Shown: positions 17,065-25,649, numbered from the stretch's first letter. The stretch is DNA of 64,000 nt from Rhodopseudomonas_A sp036404135 (GCF_036404135.1 NZ_DASWPE010000197.1:14495-78494); one strand, 5' to 3'. Notes: a model not told the origin generated them from the letters alone. Made by a program: numbers and translations.

Positions 17065-17340
17065 TTATGGTACCGGCACCGTGTCGTCGCCGTGCAGTCG
17101 CTCGGCGGAGAACACAAGGCTTCGAGGCACTGGAACAACGGCATCAGCGCGACCGCCGACCTGGCCGGCCAAAGTCGACAGGCTGATCGGCACGCGTTCC
17201 CGGGCGTAGCGTTCGGCCTGCTGGATCAGCGATGGCAGTGGCCGAAATTCTCGAACAGCACCATCGCCAGGAAGCTGGAACCGGCCCAGCCGCGGTCGAG
17301 CACGTGGAAAGGCGCCGGCGCCTGGCTCGGGGCACGGCCG
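17065..17340 (-). pseudogene. IS66-family transposase (TnpC) fragment, frameshifted
   Basis: The minus strand reads HVLDRGWAGSSFLAMVLFEN in one frame up to about 17226. It then shifts to SLIQQAERYARERVPISLS, TLAGQVGG and LVFSAERLHGDDTVPV in another. The Q(S/A)ERYAREGV...STLA...AERLHGDDTPVPV sequence is characteristic of IS66 transposases. Both ends are missing (a full TnpC is about 500 residues), and at least one frameshift is present. A dead fragment. Confidence 0.78.
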
Positions 17341-17427
17341 AACCAATGATGAGTTAACGGAGCATGCCATTGCCCCGTGAGAAAGCGAGCCTGATGAGGC
17401 CGTGCCCGCGATCCTATCGTTTATCCG

Positions 17428-17943
17428 CTAGCCCAGTAGGCTGGTGCACCCAAAAAACATCATCCAAAGCGGAATTGAACAGAAAAGACACCAGCCGATA
17501 AGCACTGCCAAAACGAGACGGTTTTGGTCCCCGTTAAACCGACCATAAAATGAACCGCCAGCGCGCTTTAAAGGATCAGAAGAACTTTCAATGCTGTCGT
17601 ACACCCGTTGAGCGAGATGCTGCCATCGAAACACTTGCACGCACAGACCAATAGCCGCGGGCACACAAATGAATATGGTGAGAGGTCCCGGTGAAACCGT
17701 GGCACCGCTCCTGAGAGTGAACGTCCAGCCAGGACAGCGACTGCCACTCGGATCAACAAGCGCAAGTATTAGCGTTTCAACAATCACCAGCCCAACGCAA
17801 ATTGATGCTGCAAGCTTGGCAAGCTTGAAACAATAATCTGAATCAAACTTTAACCCGTTAGTTGGTTTGCCTACTTTATGAAATCGATTTGCGAGAGTCC
17901 CTAAAAGAACAACGACTAACATGCAGTAGAGAGATGAAAGCAT
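17428..17943 (-). CDS. hypothetical membrane protein of foreign composition
   Basis: A 171-residue protein with about four hydrophobic segments: residues 3-18, 44-64, 87-104 and 141-165. A hydrophilic stretch (FHKVGKPTNGLKFDSDYCFK) follows helix 1. Codons are visibly more A/T-rich than in all neighbours (AAA, GAA, TTT, TTA), so the gene was probably acquired horizontally with the surrounding insertion debris. I do not recognise a family. The start at 17943 is the most upstream ATG in the frame and is not decided by a ribosome-binding site. Confidence 0.55.
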   Translation of the reverse strand: MLSSLYCMLVVVLLGTLANRFHKVGKPTNGLKFDSDYCFKLAKLAASICVGLVIVETLILALVDPSGSRCPGWTFTLRSGATVSPGPLTIFICVPAAIGLCVQVFRWQHLAQRVYDSIESSSDPLKRAGGSFYGRFNGDQNRLVLAVLIGWCLFCSIPLWMMFFGCTSLLG

Positions 17944-18089
17944 CTGGTTATTTTCGGACTAGGTAGCAGGCACCACTAAAGTGCTCTAATGCATTGATTA
18001 CTGTGCGATTTTTACGTTCGCGACTTCCATGGCAAATCAATGTGACCGATTGCTCCGTCAAAGTCCGCCATGTGATGTCCAAGGGGAAG

Positions 18090-18392
18090 CTAAAGCGCCT
18101 TTAGGTGCTGGTCAAACTCTTCCCAGATTGCCCCTGTTGGTCTTGATGACGGTGTGGGCATTGCAGACGGAGCAGTAGATCGAGCGTCGTGGGCAGAGCC
18201 TGTCAGAACGTAGGATGATCGTTCGTTCGTGTTACGCTTACTGCGACCTCTACCGTCCTCGAGTTCGGGATGAACGCCGAAGTTCGGACAGAGCGGGTTC
18301 TTGCAGAAGTTGACGTCGCCCCCTCGAAGGGGGAGGGAGACGAAGCCTCTTGGCCCCTCCCGAAGAAATCTCCGGCATTCGGCACCCCACAT
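18090..18392 (-). pseudogene. transposase N-terminal zinc-ribbon fragment, two frameshifts
   Basis: The minus strand gives VNFCKNPLCPNFGVHPE and ERSSYVLTGSAHDARS in one frame. IYCSVCNAHTVIKTNR follows in a second frame and AIWEEFDQHLKAL in a third. Joined, these make the N-terminal domain of a transposase-like protein with two Cys-x-x-Cys knuckles and the KTNRAI.EEF motif. The catalytic domain is absent. This is part of the decayed insertion segment. The exact IS family is uncertain. Confidence 0.55.
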
Positions 18393-18458
18393 CCATTCTG
18401 GAATAAGGGGTGCCGAATCAAGGTGGAGCTAAAATTCCACATTTAAGCTACTGGCTGG

Positions 18459-18474
18459 GGGCCAATAGCCCGCC
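18459..18474. repeat. 16-bp direct repeat, right copy
   Basis: An exact copy of the 17004-17019 sequence, immediately outside the right inverted end of the inserted segment. Confidence 0.7.
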
Positions 18475-18530
18475 GCGCAATCTGCCGACGCTGCGCGTCG
18501 ACCTCGGGTCGCAATGCGCCGCCCAGCGGC

Positions 18531-19106
18531 TCAGGCGCCGAGGTCGAACACGCCCGGCCACTGCAAGAGCGGCAGCGTGGCGGCGCCGATCACGGTGGCG
18601 ACCAGCCGCGTCAGCGTCAGATTGCTGCGGCGGGTGCCGCGCATCTGCTGCGCGATCCACTCCAGCACTTCGGTATTGACGCCGACCGCCTGGGTCGGCG
18701 CCCAGCTTTCGATCGCGGTGTCCGGCGCCAAGGCGACGCTGCGCGACGGCACCGGCAGACCGGAGGCCGAGGCGGCATGATGCACCACCGCCTTGGCGAA
18801 CAGATCGTCGAACAGCCCGTCGTCGCTGCGCTCGGCGGCGGCGTTGTTGATCTCGAACAGCGCCTCGGCTTCGGCGCGGCTGACCGGCTGGTTCTCGACC
18901 GCGGCGGCGGTCAGGATTCGTGCGCACAGCGCCGCGTCATCGGCATCCAGCGCGCGCGAAAAATGGATACGGCCCGTGGCCGTGGGGCCCTCACCCGTGA
19001 TCACTCCGTCGCGCACCATGGTGAGCGCTTGCGCCGCGGTGAAGCGGTTGGCAATCCGGGAGGGTTCAATGGCGCCGATCAATTCGGCTGTGGCGGTGGC
19101 AGTCAT
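18531..19106 (-). CDS. conserved-type hypothetical protein with C-terminal hydrophobic segment
   Basis: A 191-residue protein. The first ~150 residues are helical and acidic, with an EF-like DADDAALCARIL stretch and NQPVSRAEAEALFEINNAAAERSDDGLFDDLFAKAV. The C-terminal 25 residues (TRLVATVIGAATLPLLQWPGV) could anchor it in the membrane. Codon usage matches the rest of the chromosome. I do not recognise the family. It is alone on this strand, next to the foreign segment. Confidence 0.6.
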   Translation of the reverse strand: MTATATAELIGAIEPSRIANRFTAAQALTMVRDGVITGEGPTATGRIHFSRALDADDAALCARILTAAAVENQPVSRAEAEALFEINNAAAERSDDGLFDDLFAKAVVHHAASASGLPVPSRSVALAPDTAIESWAPTQAVGVNTEVLEWIAQQMRGTRRSNLTLTRLVATVIGAATLPLLQWPGVFDLGA

Positions 19107-19487
19107 TGGATGCTCTTCTCTTTTTGCTATCGCCCAGCATTTCCATGCCGGTGTAAACGTTCCGTTAAGACCTCGACTTTGGTCGCATCCGGGATTCGAT
19201 GCGTTGCCATTTTGTCTTTGTGACCGCAGTCACGACCGATCGAGTCGCAGGCCGGTCCGGCGCCGTTGCGGCGCAGCGGCGGCTTTATCGGGGCAGTTTC
19301 GACGTTGGATTTTGGTAGCGGGGCGAGACCCCCGCGACAACTGCGGGCGATTCCCAAATTGGCCAAATGAGAATCAAAATTTCGCAGCGTTTCCAGTGCT
19401 ATGTTAACAAAAATTAACTAATCGGACAACCCCGGGCCGGGCGCCGCGCCTTGCTTCATGCGCGGTCACAAAGCGTTGAGCGCGGCG
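19107..19487. other. gene-free stretch
   Basis: About 380 bases without a supportable gene, between the start of the 191-residue protein and the stop of the DUF2177 gene. A small hairpin GCGGGG...CCCCGC lies near 19318-19336, and an A/T-rich stretch (GTTAACAAAAATTAAC) lies at about 19402-19417. The latter could belong to a promoter, but neither neighbour is oriented to use it on the plus strand. Confidence 0.4.
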
Positions 19488-19901
19488 CTACAGCTTCGGC
19501 GCCAGCCAGTCGGTGACGAGCAGCCCAAGCGTCGCCGACACCGCGGTCATGACCGCGCCCCAGGAGATGTCGAGCATCACCACCGGCCAGGTCCAGTGCT
19601 TGAGCAAGGACATCGCGGTCAGCTCGAAGGTCGCGTAGCAGAACAATCCGAACAGCGCGCCGTAGACCAGCGTCGACGACCAGGTGGCGTCGCGCCCGCC
19701 ACTGACGAACACCAGCACGCCGACGACGTACAGCAGATAGAACAGGATCGCCGCCGAAAGCCGGACCTCGCCCAGCATGTCGCCGACCTGTTCGAAGAAA
19801 AAGCTCTTGGCGATGGTGCCGAGAAACAGGAAATCCACCGGGATCAGGATCAGGAACGTCGCCAGATAGAGAATTGCATATCGCTTCACGTCGCCCTCCA
19901 C
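19488..19901 (-). CDS. DUF2177 family membrane protein
   Basis: A 137-residue integral membrane protein with four helices. It has the DUF2177 landmarks: YLATFLILIPVDFLFLG, FFEQVGDML, a GALFGLFCYATFELTAMSLLKHW stretch and WGAVMTAVSATLG. Its start could be ATG 19901 or an internal GTG at 19889, giving MKRYAILYLATF, which looks more like the family. It is divergent from the photolyase gene. DUF2177 genes commonly cluster with photolyase in proteobacteria (general knowledge), but their function is unknown. Confidence 0.85.
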   Translation of the reverse strand: MEGDVKRYAILYLATFLILIPVDFLFLGTIAKSFFFEQVGDMLGEVRLSAAILFYLLYVVGVLVFVSGGRDATWSSTLVYGALFGLFCYATFELTAMSLLKHWTWPVVMLDISWGAVMTAVSATLGLLVTDWLAPKL

Positions 19902-20005
19902 GCGGCTGCCATGCCGGTTCCAATGCTACGCCCGAAATCCGCGAAGGTTGCAACGCGGTCCGACATTGATCGCCATCCCGGCCGTGATCCGGCTAACATC
20001 CGCCG

Positions 20006-21439
20006 ATGAGCAGCCCTGCCCCGATTGCCATCGTCTGGTTTCGCGACGACCTGCGGCTGTCCGATCACCCCGCGCTCAGCCAGGCGGCGCAAAGCGGCGC
20101 GGCGCTGCTGTGCCTCTACGTGCAAGACGAGAGCGCGCGTCCGCTCGGCGGCGCCAGCCGCTGGTGGCTGGCGCAATCGCTGCGCAGCCTTGCCGCCGAC
20201 CTCGCCAGCCGCGGCGCCACGCTGGTGCTGCGCCGCGGCCCCGCCGCCGGCATCGTGGCGGAAATCGCGCGCGACACCGGCGCGGCCAGCGTCAGCTGGA
20301 ACGACGTCGCGACCGCGCCGGGGCGCGCTGTCGCCGACGAGCTTGCCGCGCGGCTTGCCGATCTCGGCATCGCCGCGCAGTGCTGCCAAGGCGATCTGTT
20401 GGCGGCGCCGTCGACGGTACGCGGCAAAGAGGGCCGCGGGCTGAAGGTGTTCACGCCGTTCTGGAATCGGGTGCTGGCGCGCGGCGACCCGCCGCTCCCC
20501 TTGCCGGCGCCGAAGGCTTTTGGCGCGGCCCCGCGCATCGCCAGCGATACGCTCGCGGACTGGAGGCTCGAGCCGACGCGGCCGGATTGGGCCGGCGGCC
20601 TGCGCGCGCATTGGCAGGCCGGCGAAGCCGCGGCGCAACGCAGCCTGCAGCAATTCCTCGACGGCGCCGTCGCGGGCTACGCCGGCGACCGCGACCGCCC
20701 GGACCGCGCGGGCACCTCGCGGCTGTCGCCGCATCTGCGGTTCGGCGAGATCAGTTCGCGGCAGCTCTGGCACGCCGCGCGCTTTGCCGCCGCTGAGCGG
20801 CCGGCGATCGCCGCCGACGTCGACAAGTTCTTGAGCGAGCTGGGATGGCGGGAATTCTGCCGGCACCTGCTGTTCGACAACCCGGATCTTGCCACGCGCA
20901 ATCTGCAGCCGGCGTTCGATCGCTTTCCATGGACCACCGACCCGGGCGCGCTGCGCGCCTGGCAGCAGGGCCGCACCGGCTATCCCTTGGTCGACGCCGG
21001 GATGCGTGAACTGTGGCAGACCGGGGCGATGCACAATCGCGTGCGCATGGTGGCGGCGTCGTTCCTGGTCAAGCATCTGTTGCTCGACTGGCGTTGCGGC
21101 GAAGCCTGGTTCTGGGACACGCTGGTCGATGCCGATCCCGCCAGCAACCCGGCGAATTGGCAATGGGTGGCGGGCTGCGGCGCCGATGCTGCGCCGTATT
21201 TCCGGGTGTTCAACCCGGTCCTGCAGGGCGAAAAGTTCGATCCCGAGGGCGACTATGTTCGTCGTTTTATCCCGGAAATCGCAGGCCTTTCGACCAAGTT
21301 GATCCATCAGCCATGGACCGCGACGCCGCTCGAACTCGCCGGCGTCACGCTCGGCGACAGCTACCCGCAGCCGATCGTCGATCACCGCGTCGCGCGGCAG
21401 CGTGCGCTTGCAGCATACGCGACTGTGCGAAACAACTGA
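20006..21439 (+). CDS. phrB: deoxyribodipyrimidine photo-lyase
   Basis: A 477-residue cryptochrome/photolyase that uses blue light to split cyclobutane pyrimidine dimers. The N-terminal antenna domain begins IAIVWFRDDLRLSDHPAL. The FAD domain has GTSRLSPHLRFGEISSRQLW, FLSELGWREFCRHLL, MRELWQTGAMHNRVRM, FLVKHLLLDWRCGEAWFWD and DADPASNPANWQW. The set supports CPD photolyase rather than 6-4 photolyase. It would suit a phototroph exposed to sunlight. It is followed by a histone H1-like gene on the same strand. Confidence 0.94.
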   Translation: MSSPAPIAIVWFRDDLRLSDHPALSQAAQSGAALLCLYVQDESARPLGGASRWWLAQSLRSLAADLASRGATLVLRRGPAAGIVAEIARDTGAASVSWNDVATAPGRAVADELAARLADLGIAAQCCQGDLLAAPSTVRGKEGRGLKVFTPFWNRVLARGDPPLPLPAPKAFGAAPRIASDTLADWRLEPTRPDWAGGLRAHWQAGEAAAQRSLQQFLDGAVAGYAGDRDRPDRAGTSRLSPHLRFGEISSRQLWHAARFAAAERPAIAADVDKFLSELGWREFCRHLLFDNPDLATRNLQPAFDRFPWTTDPGALRAWQQGRTGYPLVDAGMRELWQTGAMHNRVRMVAASFLVKHLLLDWRCGEAWFWDTLVDADPASNPANWQWVAGCGADAAPYFRVFNPVLQGEKFDPEGDYVRRFIPEIAGLSTKLIHQPWTATPLELAGVTLGDSYPQPIVDHRVARQRALAAYATVRNN

Positions 21440-21514
21440 TTGACGCGCGCCACATCAACACCGTTGCCGCGAATCGGTTATCGTCGCGGTTTCGATAACC
21501 CTTGGGGGATGAAG

Positions 21515-21943
21515 ATGAACGACGACAAGCCGATAATCGATCAAGTAACCGACGCGATCGGCGAGGCCGCAACGGCCGCCGAAAAGACCGCCAAGAAAGT
21601 GGTGAAGCGTGCGCGCAAGGCGGCCAAGGCCGTCGCCAAGAAAGTGACCAAGGCGACCAAGGCCCCCGCCAAGAAATCCAAGAAGGCTGCGGCCAAGAAA
21701 GCCACCAAGGCGAAGGCCGCTGCGGTCGGCAAGAAGGCCAAGAAGGCGGTGAAGAAAGCCGCGAAGTCGGTCGCCAAGTCCGCGAAGAAGACCGTCAAGA
21801 AGGCCGCCAAGGCAGCGAAGAAGGCCGGCAAGTCGGCGAAGAAAGCGGTGAAGAAGGCCGCCAAGACCGTCGGCAAGAAGGCCACGAAGAAAGCCGCCAA
21901 GAAGGCCGCGCCGAAGAAGAAGGCCAAGAAGTCGAAGCGCTGA
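21515..21943 (+). CDS. histone H1-like lysine/alanine-rich DNA-binding protein
   Basis: A 142-residue protein. After about 20 acidic/neutral residues (NDDKPIIDQVTDAIGEAATA) it consists of degenerate KKAxKKxxKKA repeats to the C-terminus, resembling the tail of eukaryotic H1 and bacterial HupS/HctB/AlgP-type proteins. It is very basic (about 40% Lys), so non-specific nucleic-acid binding and compaction are expected. Two ATGs are possible (21509, 21515). The second is chosen because GGGGG sits six bases before it, whereas it abuts the first. It starts 75 bases after phrB. The repetitive DNA makes length variation between strains likely. Confidence 0.85.
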   Translation: MNDDKPIIDQVTDAIGEAATAAEKTAKKVVKRARKAAKAVAKKVTKATKAPAKKSKKAAAKKATKAKAAAVGKKAKKAVKKAAKSVAKSAKKTVKKAAKAAKKAGKSAKKAVKKAAKTVGKKATKKAAKKAAPKKKAKKSKR

Positions 21944-21960
21944 TCGATGCGCTTCGGTCG

Positions 21961-21995
21961 GCGGAAGCCTCCAGGCCTGCTCTGGAGGCTTCCGC
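21961..21995. terminator. strong 14-bp hairpin after histone-like gene
   Basis: GCGGAAGCCTCCAG and CTGGAGGCTTCCGC are perfectly complementary, separated by seven bases. There is no U-run after it, so it may be a structural or Rho-assisted terminator or an mRNA-stabilising hairpin. It lies 18 bases after the stop. Confidence 0.6.
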
Positions 21996-22189
21996 CGACC
22001 GGCCGTCGCCGCGCCTGCGCACCAAGCCGCGTGGCCCGCTACTGAGAGGGCCGAAGCGCCCGCCTGCGTCGGAAACCGGACCGACACCATCGGCGACGGA
22101 TGATAAGATCCGTTTATCACCGGGATCACTGGGCATCGGCCGGTGACTGAGGGCTGTGGACTCTGGCCCATCGATCGGGGAGATCTGCC

Positions 22190-22348
22190 ATGGACACATC
22201 CGCCCACGACCAAACCTTCAAGCTCTATCAGAAACTTCTCGCGACATGTCCGGACGCCGAGCAGCGCCGGCTGCTGCTGGCGCTGATCCGCTGTCTCGCG
22301 GTGCAAAATCCGTCCGCGGCGCCGGAATCTCAGCCGCCCCTGCACTAG
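22190..22348 (+). CDS. 52-residue small protein
   Basis: The ATG at 22190 opens MDTSAHDQTFKLYQKLLATC and continues PDAEQRRLLLALIRCLAVQ, ending in a Pro-rich tail (SAAPESQPPLH). GGGGAG lies 5-10 bases upstream of the start. The middle forms an amphipathic helix of the kind seen in small rhizobial proteins, with two Cys. Codon third positions are GC-rich as in neighbours. The stop TAG is the first triplet of repeat copy A2. Function is unknown. Confidence 0.55.
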   Translation: MDTSAHDQTFKLYQKLLATCPDAEQRRLLLALIRCLAVQNPSAAPESQPPLH

Positions 22349-22450
22349 AACTATCCCGGTCCTGATAGATCAGAACCGGAGCTCTGGATTCTTATTTGAC
22401 GCGTTTTCTTCACGTGAACCGGGAGCCGTTTCGCTCGAAAACGCTATGAC
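22346..22450 (+). repeat. dispersed repeat family A, copy 2
   Basis: It begins CTAGAACTATCCCGG, has the hairpin arm CAGAACCGGAGCTCTGGATT, then GACGCGTTTTCTTCACGTGA and ends TTTCGCTCGAAAACGCT. Same orientation as the copies at 47753 and 61127. It separates two convergent genes. Confidence 0.85.
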
Positions 22451-22464
22451 GCCGAGGCTCGGAT

Positions 22465-23340
22465 TCAAGCCCGCGGCCGGTTGACCAGGAACACCGCCGC
22501 GGCACAGGCCACCATGCCGGCGATCGCCAGCGCGTCGAGCCGCTCGCCGAACAGCACATAGGCCATCAGCGCGGTCACTGCCGGCACCAGGTAGAACAGG
22601 CTCGCCACCGAGGTCGAGGCGTGGCGCCGGATCAGCCAGTACAATAGACCGATCGAACCGATCGACAGCACCACCGCGAGCCACACCACCGCGGCGATGA
22701 ACTCCGCGGTCCAATGCACCTCGCGGCTCTCGAACAGCCAGGCGCCGAGCGCGAACAGCGTCAGCGCCGCCAGATACTGGATCACATTGCCGGCGCGCCA
22801 GTCGATCTTGCTGCAGAACCGCTTCTGGTACAGCGTGCCGATGGTGATGCTGACCAGCGAGACGCCGGAGGCGAACCAGCCCCAGCCGGCGTCGCCGCTC
22901 ATCGTGCGATTGTGCAAAATCATCAGCACGCCGCCGAGCCCGAGCAGCAGCCCTCCCCATTGCAGCGGCGTCACCCGCTCGCCGAGAAACCGGCTCGCCA
23001 GCGTCGAAATCAGGATCGGCTGCAGCCCCGGGATCAACGCCGACAACCCCGCGGGAATCGAATGCGCGATCGCGATCGAAGTGCCGGCGAGATAGAAGCC
23101 GTGCACCAGAAGGCCGGCGACGATACTGTGGCCGACCCCCTTGAGGTCGGGCCACCACGGCCGGCCGATCGCGGCGATGACCGCCATCAGGGCCACCACC
23201 AGCAGCATCCGGATCACCAGATAGGTCAGCGGCTCGGCGCCGTTCAGCGCGTATTTGGTGCCGACGAAACCCGTGCTCCACAGCACCACGAAGATCGCCG
23301 GCGCGGCGCGCGCGGCAAAGACGTCAACAGTTCGCTGCAT
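22465..23340 (-). CDS. DMT-superfamily (EamA) transporter
   Basis: A 291-residue protein with ten predicted helices in two EamA halves. The first half has APAIFVVLWSTGFVGTKYAL, PLTYLVIRMLLVVALM and the family signature IPAGLSALIPGLQPILIST. The second half repeats the pattern (ASTSVASLFYLVPAVTALMAYVLFGE). It exports small metabolites such as amino acids or nucleosides in characterised members; the substrate here is unknown. It is divergent from the PhzF gene with about 100 bases between the starts. Confidence 0.88.
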   Translation of the reverse strand: MQRTVDVFAARAAPAIFVVLWSTGFVGTKYALNGAEPLTYLVIRMLLVVALMAVIAAIGRPWWPDLKGVGHSIVAGLLVHGFYLAGTSIAIAHSIPAGLSALIPGLQPILISTLASRFLGERVTPLQWGGLLLGLGGVLMILHNRTMSGDAGWGWFASGVSLVSITIGTLYQKRFCSKIDWRAGNVIQYLAALTLFALGAWLFESREVHWTAEFIAAVVWLAVVLSIGSIGLLYWLIRRHASTSVASLFYLVPAVTALMAYVLFGERLDALAIAGMVACAAAVFLVNRPRA

Positions 23341-23438
23341 TGTCCCCCTGGGCGGCCGCTCGTACGTTGTCCGGCCACGAAATACGATAATCGGTCGGCG
23401 CGCAATCGATCCCGTTGCTCGACCGCCAGGAGGAATGG

Positions 23439-24347
23439 ATGCGTCTGGTATTTGAGACCGTGGATGTTTTTACCTCCACGCAGTTCAGCGGTAATCCGCT
23501 GGCGGTGGTGCTCGGGGCCGAGGGCCTGTCGAGCGATCAGATGCAGGCGATCGCCGCTGAATTCAATCTCTCCGAGACCACCTTCGTGCTGCCGCCGAAG
23601 GATCCGGCGCATACCGCCGAAGTCCGAATTTTCACGCCGCGGCATGAGCTGCCGTTCGCCGGCCATCCCAATGTCGGCACCGCCTTCGTGCTGGGGCGCG
23701 CCGGCGCCTGCTTCGGCCGCCCGATCCAGGGCGACACGCTGATTTTCGAGGAGCAGGCCGGGCTGGTGCCGGTCGATCTATTGCGCGACGACGCCGGCAT
23801 CGCCGGCGCCCGGCTGGCCTCGCCGCAGCCGCTGGCGATCGGCGCCAAGGTCGCCGCCGAACTGATCGGTTCGGCCTGTTCGTTGTCGTTCGACGACATC
23901 GAGACCGGCAATCACCAGCCCTGCATCGCCTCCTGCGGCACGCCATTCATTTTCGCCGAACTGACCAATCGCGACGCGCTGGCCGCCGTCAATCCGCGGG
24001 TCGATGTGTTTCGCGATCAGGTGTCGCACCAGCCGGCGACCAGCATCCTGCTCTACACCCAGGTCGACGACGACGAGGTCGACATCAGGGCGCGGATGTT
24101 CGCGCCGCATCGCGGCATCTATGAGGACCCGGCGACCGGCAGCGCCAACGTGGCGCTGATCGGGCTGTTGGCGACGTTGCGCGCCGAGCCGGATCTGTCG
24201 CTATCGAAACGCATCGCGCAGGGCGTCGAGATGGGACGGCCGAGCCTGTTGCGGGCCGCCGCCGAGAAGCGCGGCGGCGTCGTCAGCAAGACCACGATCG
24301 GCGGCGACTGTGTCGCGGTGATGAGCGGCTCGATCGTGGTCGATTAG
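23439..24347 (+). CDS. PhzF-family isomerase
   Basis: A 302-residue PhzF/YddE fold protein. The first domain has FETVDVFTSTQFSGNPLAVV, and the catalytic Glu lies in FNLSETTFVLPP. PRHELPFAGHPNVGTAF is the family signature, and the second domain has GIYEDPATGSANVALIGLLA. AGGAGGAATGG places the ribosome-binding site correctly for ATG 23439. PhzF members isomerise or epimerise small metabolites; the substrate cannot be told. There are no phenazine genes nearby, so phenazine synthesis is not implied. Confidence 0.88.
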   Translation: MRLVFETVDVFTSTQFSGNPLAVVLGAEGLSSDQMQAIAAEFNLSETTFVLPPKDPAHTAEVRIFTPRHELPFAGHPNVGTAFVLGRAGACFGRPIQGDTLIFEEQAGLVPVDLLRDDAGIAGARLASPQPLAIGAKVAAELIGSACSLSFDDIETGNHQPCIASCGTPFIFAELTNRDALAAVNPRVDVFRDQVSHQPATSILLYTQVDDDEVDIRARMFAPHRGIYEDPATGSANVALIGLLATLRAEPDLSLSKRIAQGVEMGRPSLLRAAAEKRGGVVSKTTIGGDCVAVMSGSIVVD

Positions 24348-24433
24348 CGCGGCGTCAGCGCAATCGCGAACGCGATAACTACCACCGGCTTATCACTTTG
24401 TTCAGCAACGCTGGTTACCGCGGCTTAGCAAAG

Positions 24434-25645
24434 ATGCGCTATCAGATGCCGCATTGGGGGCGTCAGATGAACATCGATGAGATCGGATCGCGTATCGCTG
24501 GCGAGGCGCGGCGGCCGCTGCAGGCCGCGCCCGCCACCGGATGCCGCGACGGCAAGCCGGCGGCGCTCGATCGGCTGCAGCACCCGCGCCAGCACTGGCT
24601 GGTGACGATCATGACCATCGATCTGTTGTCGCTCGCCGCCGATCAGATGCTGCTCGGGCCGGACGGCTTGCTGGTCGCGGTGCTGCTGCGGGTCGGCGTG
24701 GTGACGCCGCTGTTGCTGCTGGCGATCGCGCTCAATCGGCGCTCGCGCAACGCGGCACTGATCAATCTCAGCAATGCGATCGCCAGCTTCGCCTTCGTGG
24801 TCGCGGCGACCGCGATCGGGCAATGGGCGCCGGAGCCCTCCGCCAGCCGCTACATGATGGCGGCGCTGTTCATCATCTTTTCGGCGACCATCTTCGCGGT
24901 GCTGCCGCTGTGGCACACCCGCCTGCTGCTGGCGCTATCGATGCTGGCCTATGGCGGCATCGTCGCCACCGGGCTGCGGCTGCCGCCGGGCTATGGCAAC
25001 ACCGATCTGATCGGGCTCGGCATCGTGCTGGCGCTGGTGTCGCTCAACATCCGCCGCGAGCGCGACAAGCGGATTGCCGAGCTGCGGCGGATGCGCGCCA
25101 CCGACGCCGCGCGAACCATCGAACTGCACCAGGCCAACGCCAGACTGGCGGCGCTGTCCACCATCGATCCGCTCACCGGCATCTTCAACCGGCGCTATCT
25201 CGACGAGGCGATCGGGCGCGGCACATTTCCGATCGCGCCGTCGCGCGGCAGCGGCGTGCTGATGATCGACGTCGACCATTTCAAGCGCTTCAACGACCGC
25301 GCCGGCCATGCCGGCGGCGACCGCTGCCTGCGGCTGATCGCCGGCGCGCTGCAGGCCGCGCTGCGCTCCTCCGAGGATATCGTGGCGCGTTACGGCGGCG
25401 AGGAATTCGCCGTGATCCTGCCCGACGCCGACGACGCGGAAACCATGGCGGTCGCCGAACGGCTGCGCCGCGCGGTCGCTGATCTGGCGATCCCGCACCC
25501 CGACCTGTGCGACGGCCGCATCGTCACCGTCAGCATCGGCGGCTATGCCGCGGCGGCAGGCGAGAGTTTTCTTGAAGCGATCGAATGCGCCGACAAGCGG
25601 CTCTATGTCGCCAAGCAGGACGGCCGCAACCGGGTGTTCACCTGA
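24434..25645 (+). CDS. membrane diguanylate cyclase (GGDEF)
   Basis: About 403 residues. A membrane sensor region of roughly six helices is followed by a short coiled coil (LRRMRATDAARTIELHQANARL) and a C-terminal GGDEF domain. The domain has STIDPLTGIFNRRYLDEAI, MIDVDHFKRFND and the active A-site RYGGEEFAVILPDAD. An RxxD inhibitory site is not obvious before GGEEF. It makes the second messenger c-di-GMP at the cytoplasmic membrane. Possible starts are 24398, 24434 and 24470; none has a decisive ribosome-binding site. Its layout resembles the enzyme at 52771-53982. Confidence 0.88.
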   Translation: MRYQMPHWGRQMNIDEIGSRIAGEARRPLQAAPATGCRDGKPAALDRLQHPRQHWLVTIMTIDLLSLAADQMLLGPDGLLVAVLLRVGVVTPLLLLAIALNRRSRNAALINLSNAIASFAFVVAATAIGQWAPEPSASRYMMAALFIIFSATIFAVLPLWHTRLLLALSMLAYGGIVATGLRLPPGYGNTDLIGLGIVLALVSLNIRRERDKRIAELRRMRATDAARTIELHQANARLAALSTIDPLTGIFNRRYLDEAIGRGTFPIAPSRGSGVLMIDVDHFKRFNDRAGHAGGDRCLRLIAGALQAALRSSEDIVARYGGEEFAVILPDADDAETMAVAERLRRAVADLAIPHPDLCDGRIVTVSIGGYAAAAGESFLEAIECADKRLYVAKQDGRNRVFT

Positions 25646-25649
25646 GCGA

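Larger units (their letters stand above)
17020..18452. mobile_element. AT-richer inserted segment with terminal inverted repeats and transposase debris
   Basis: The left end AGTAGCTTAAATGTGGAAT (17020-17038) is the exact reverse complement of the right end at 18434-18452. Outside lie 16-bp direct repeats. Inside are an IS66-type transposase fragment (17065-17340, minus), an AT-richer membrane-protein gene (17428-17943, minus) and the N-terminal part of a second transposase type with frameshifts (18090-18392, minus). None of the transposases is intact, so this appears to be a composite, decayed element. Confidence 0.6.

Noticed and set aside
23439..24347. Phenazine biosynthesis gene
   Set aside because: The PhzF fold is shared by many unrelated isomerases and no other phz gene is present.
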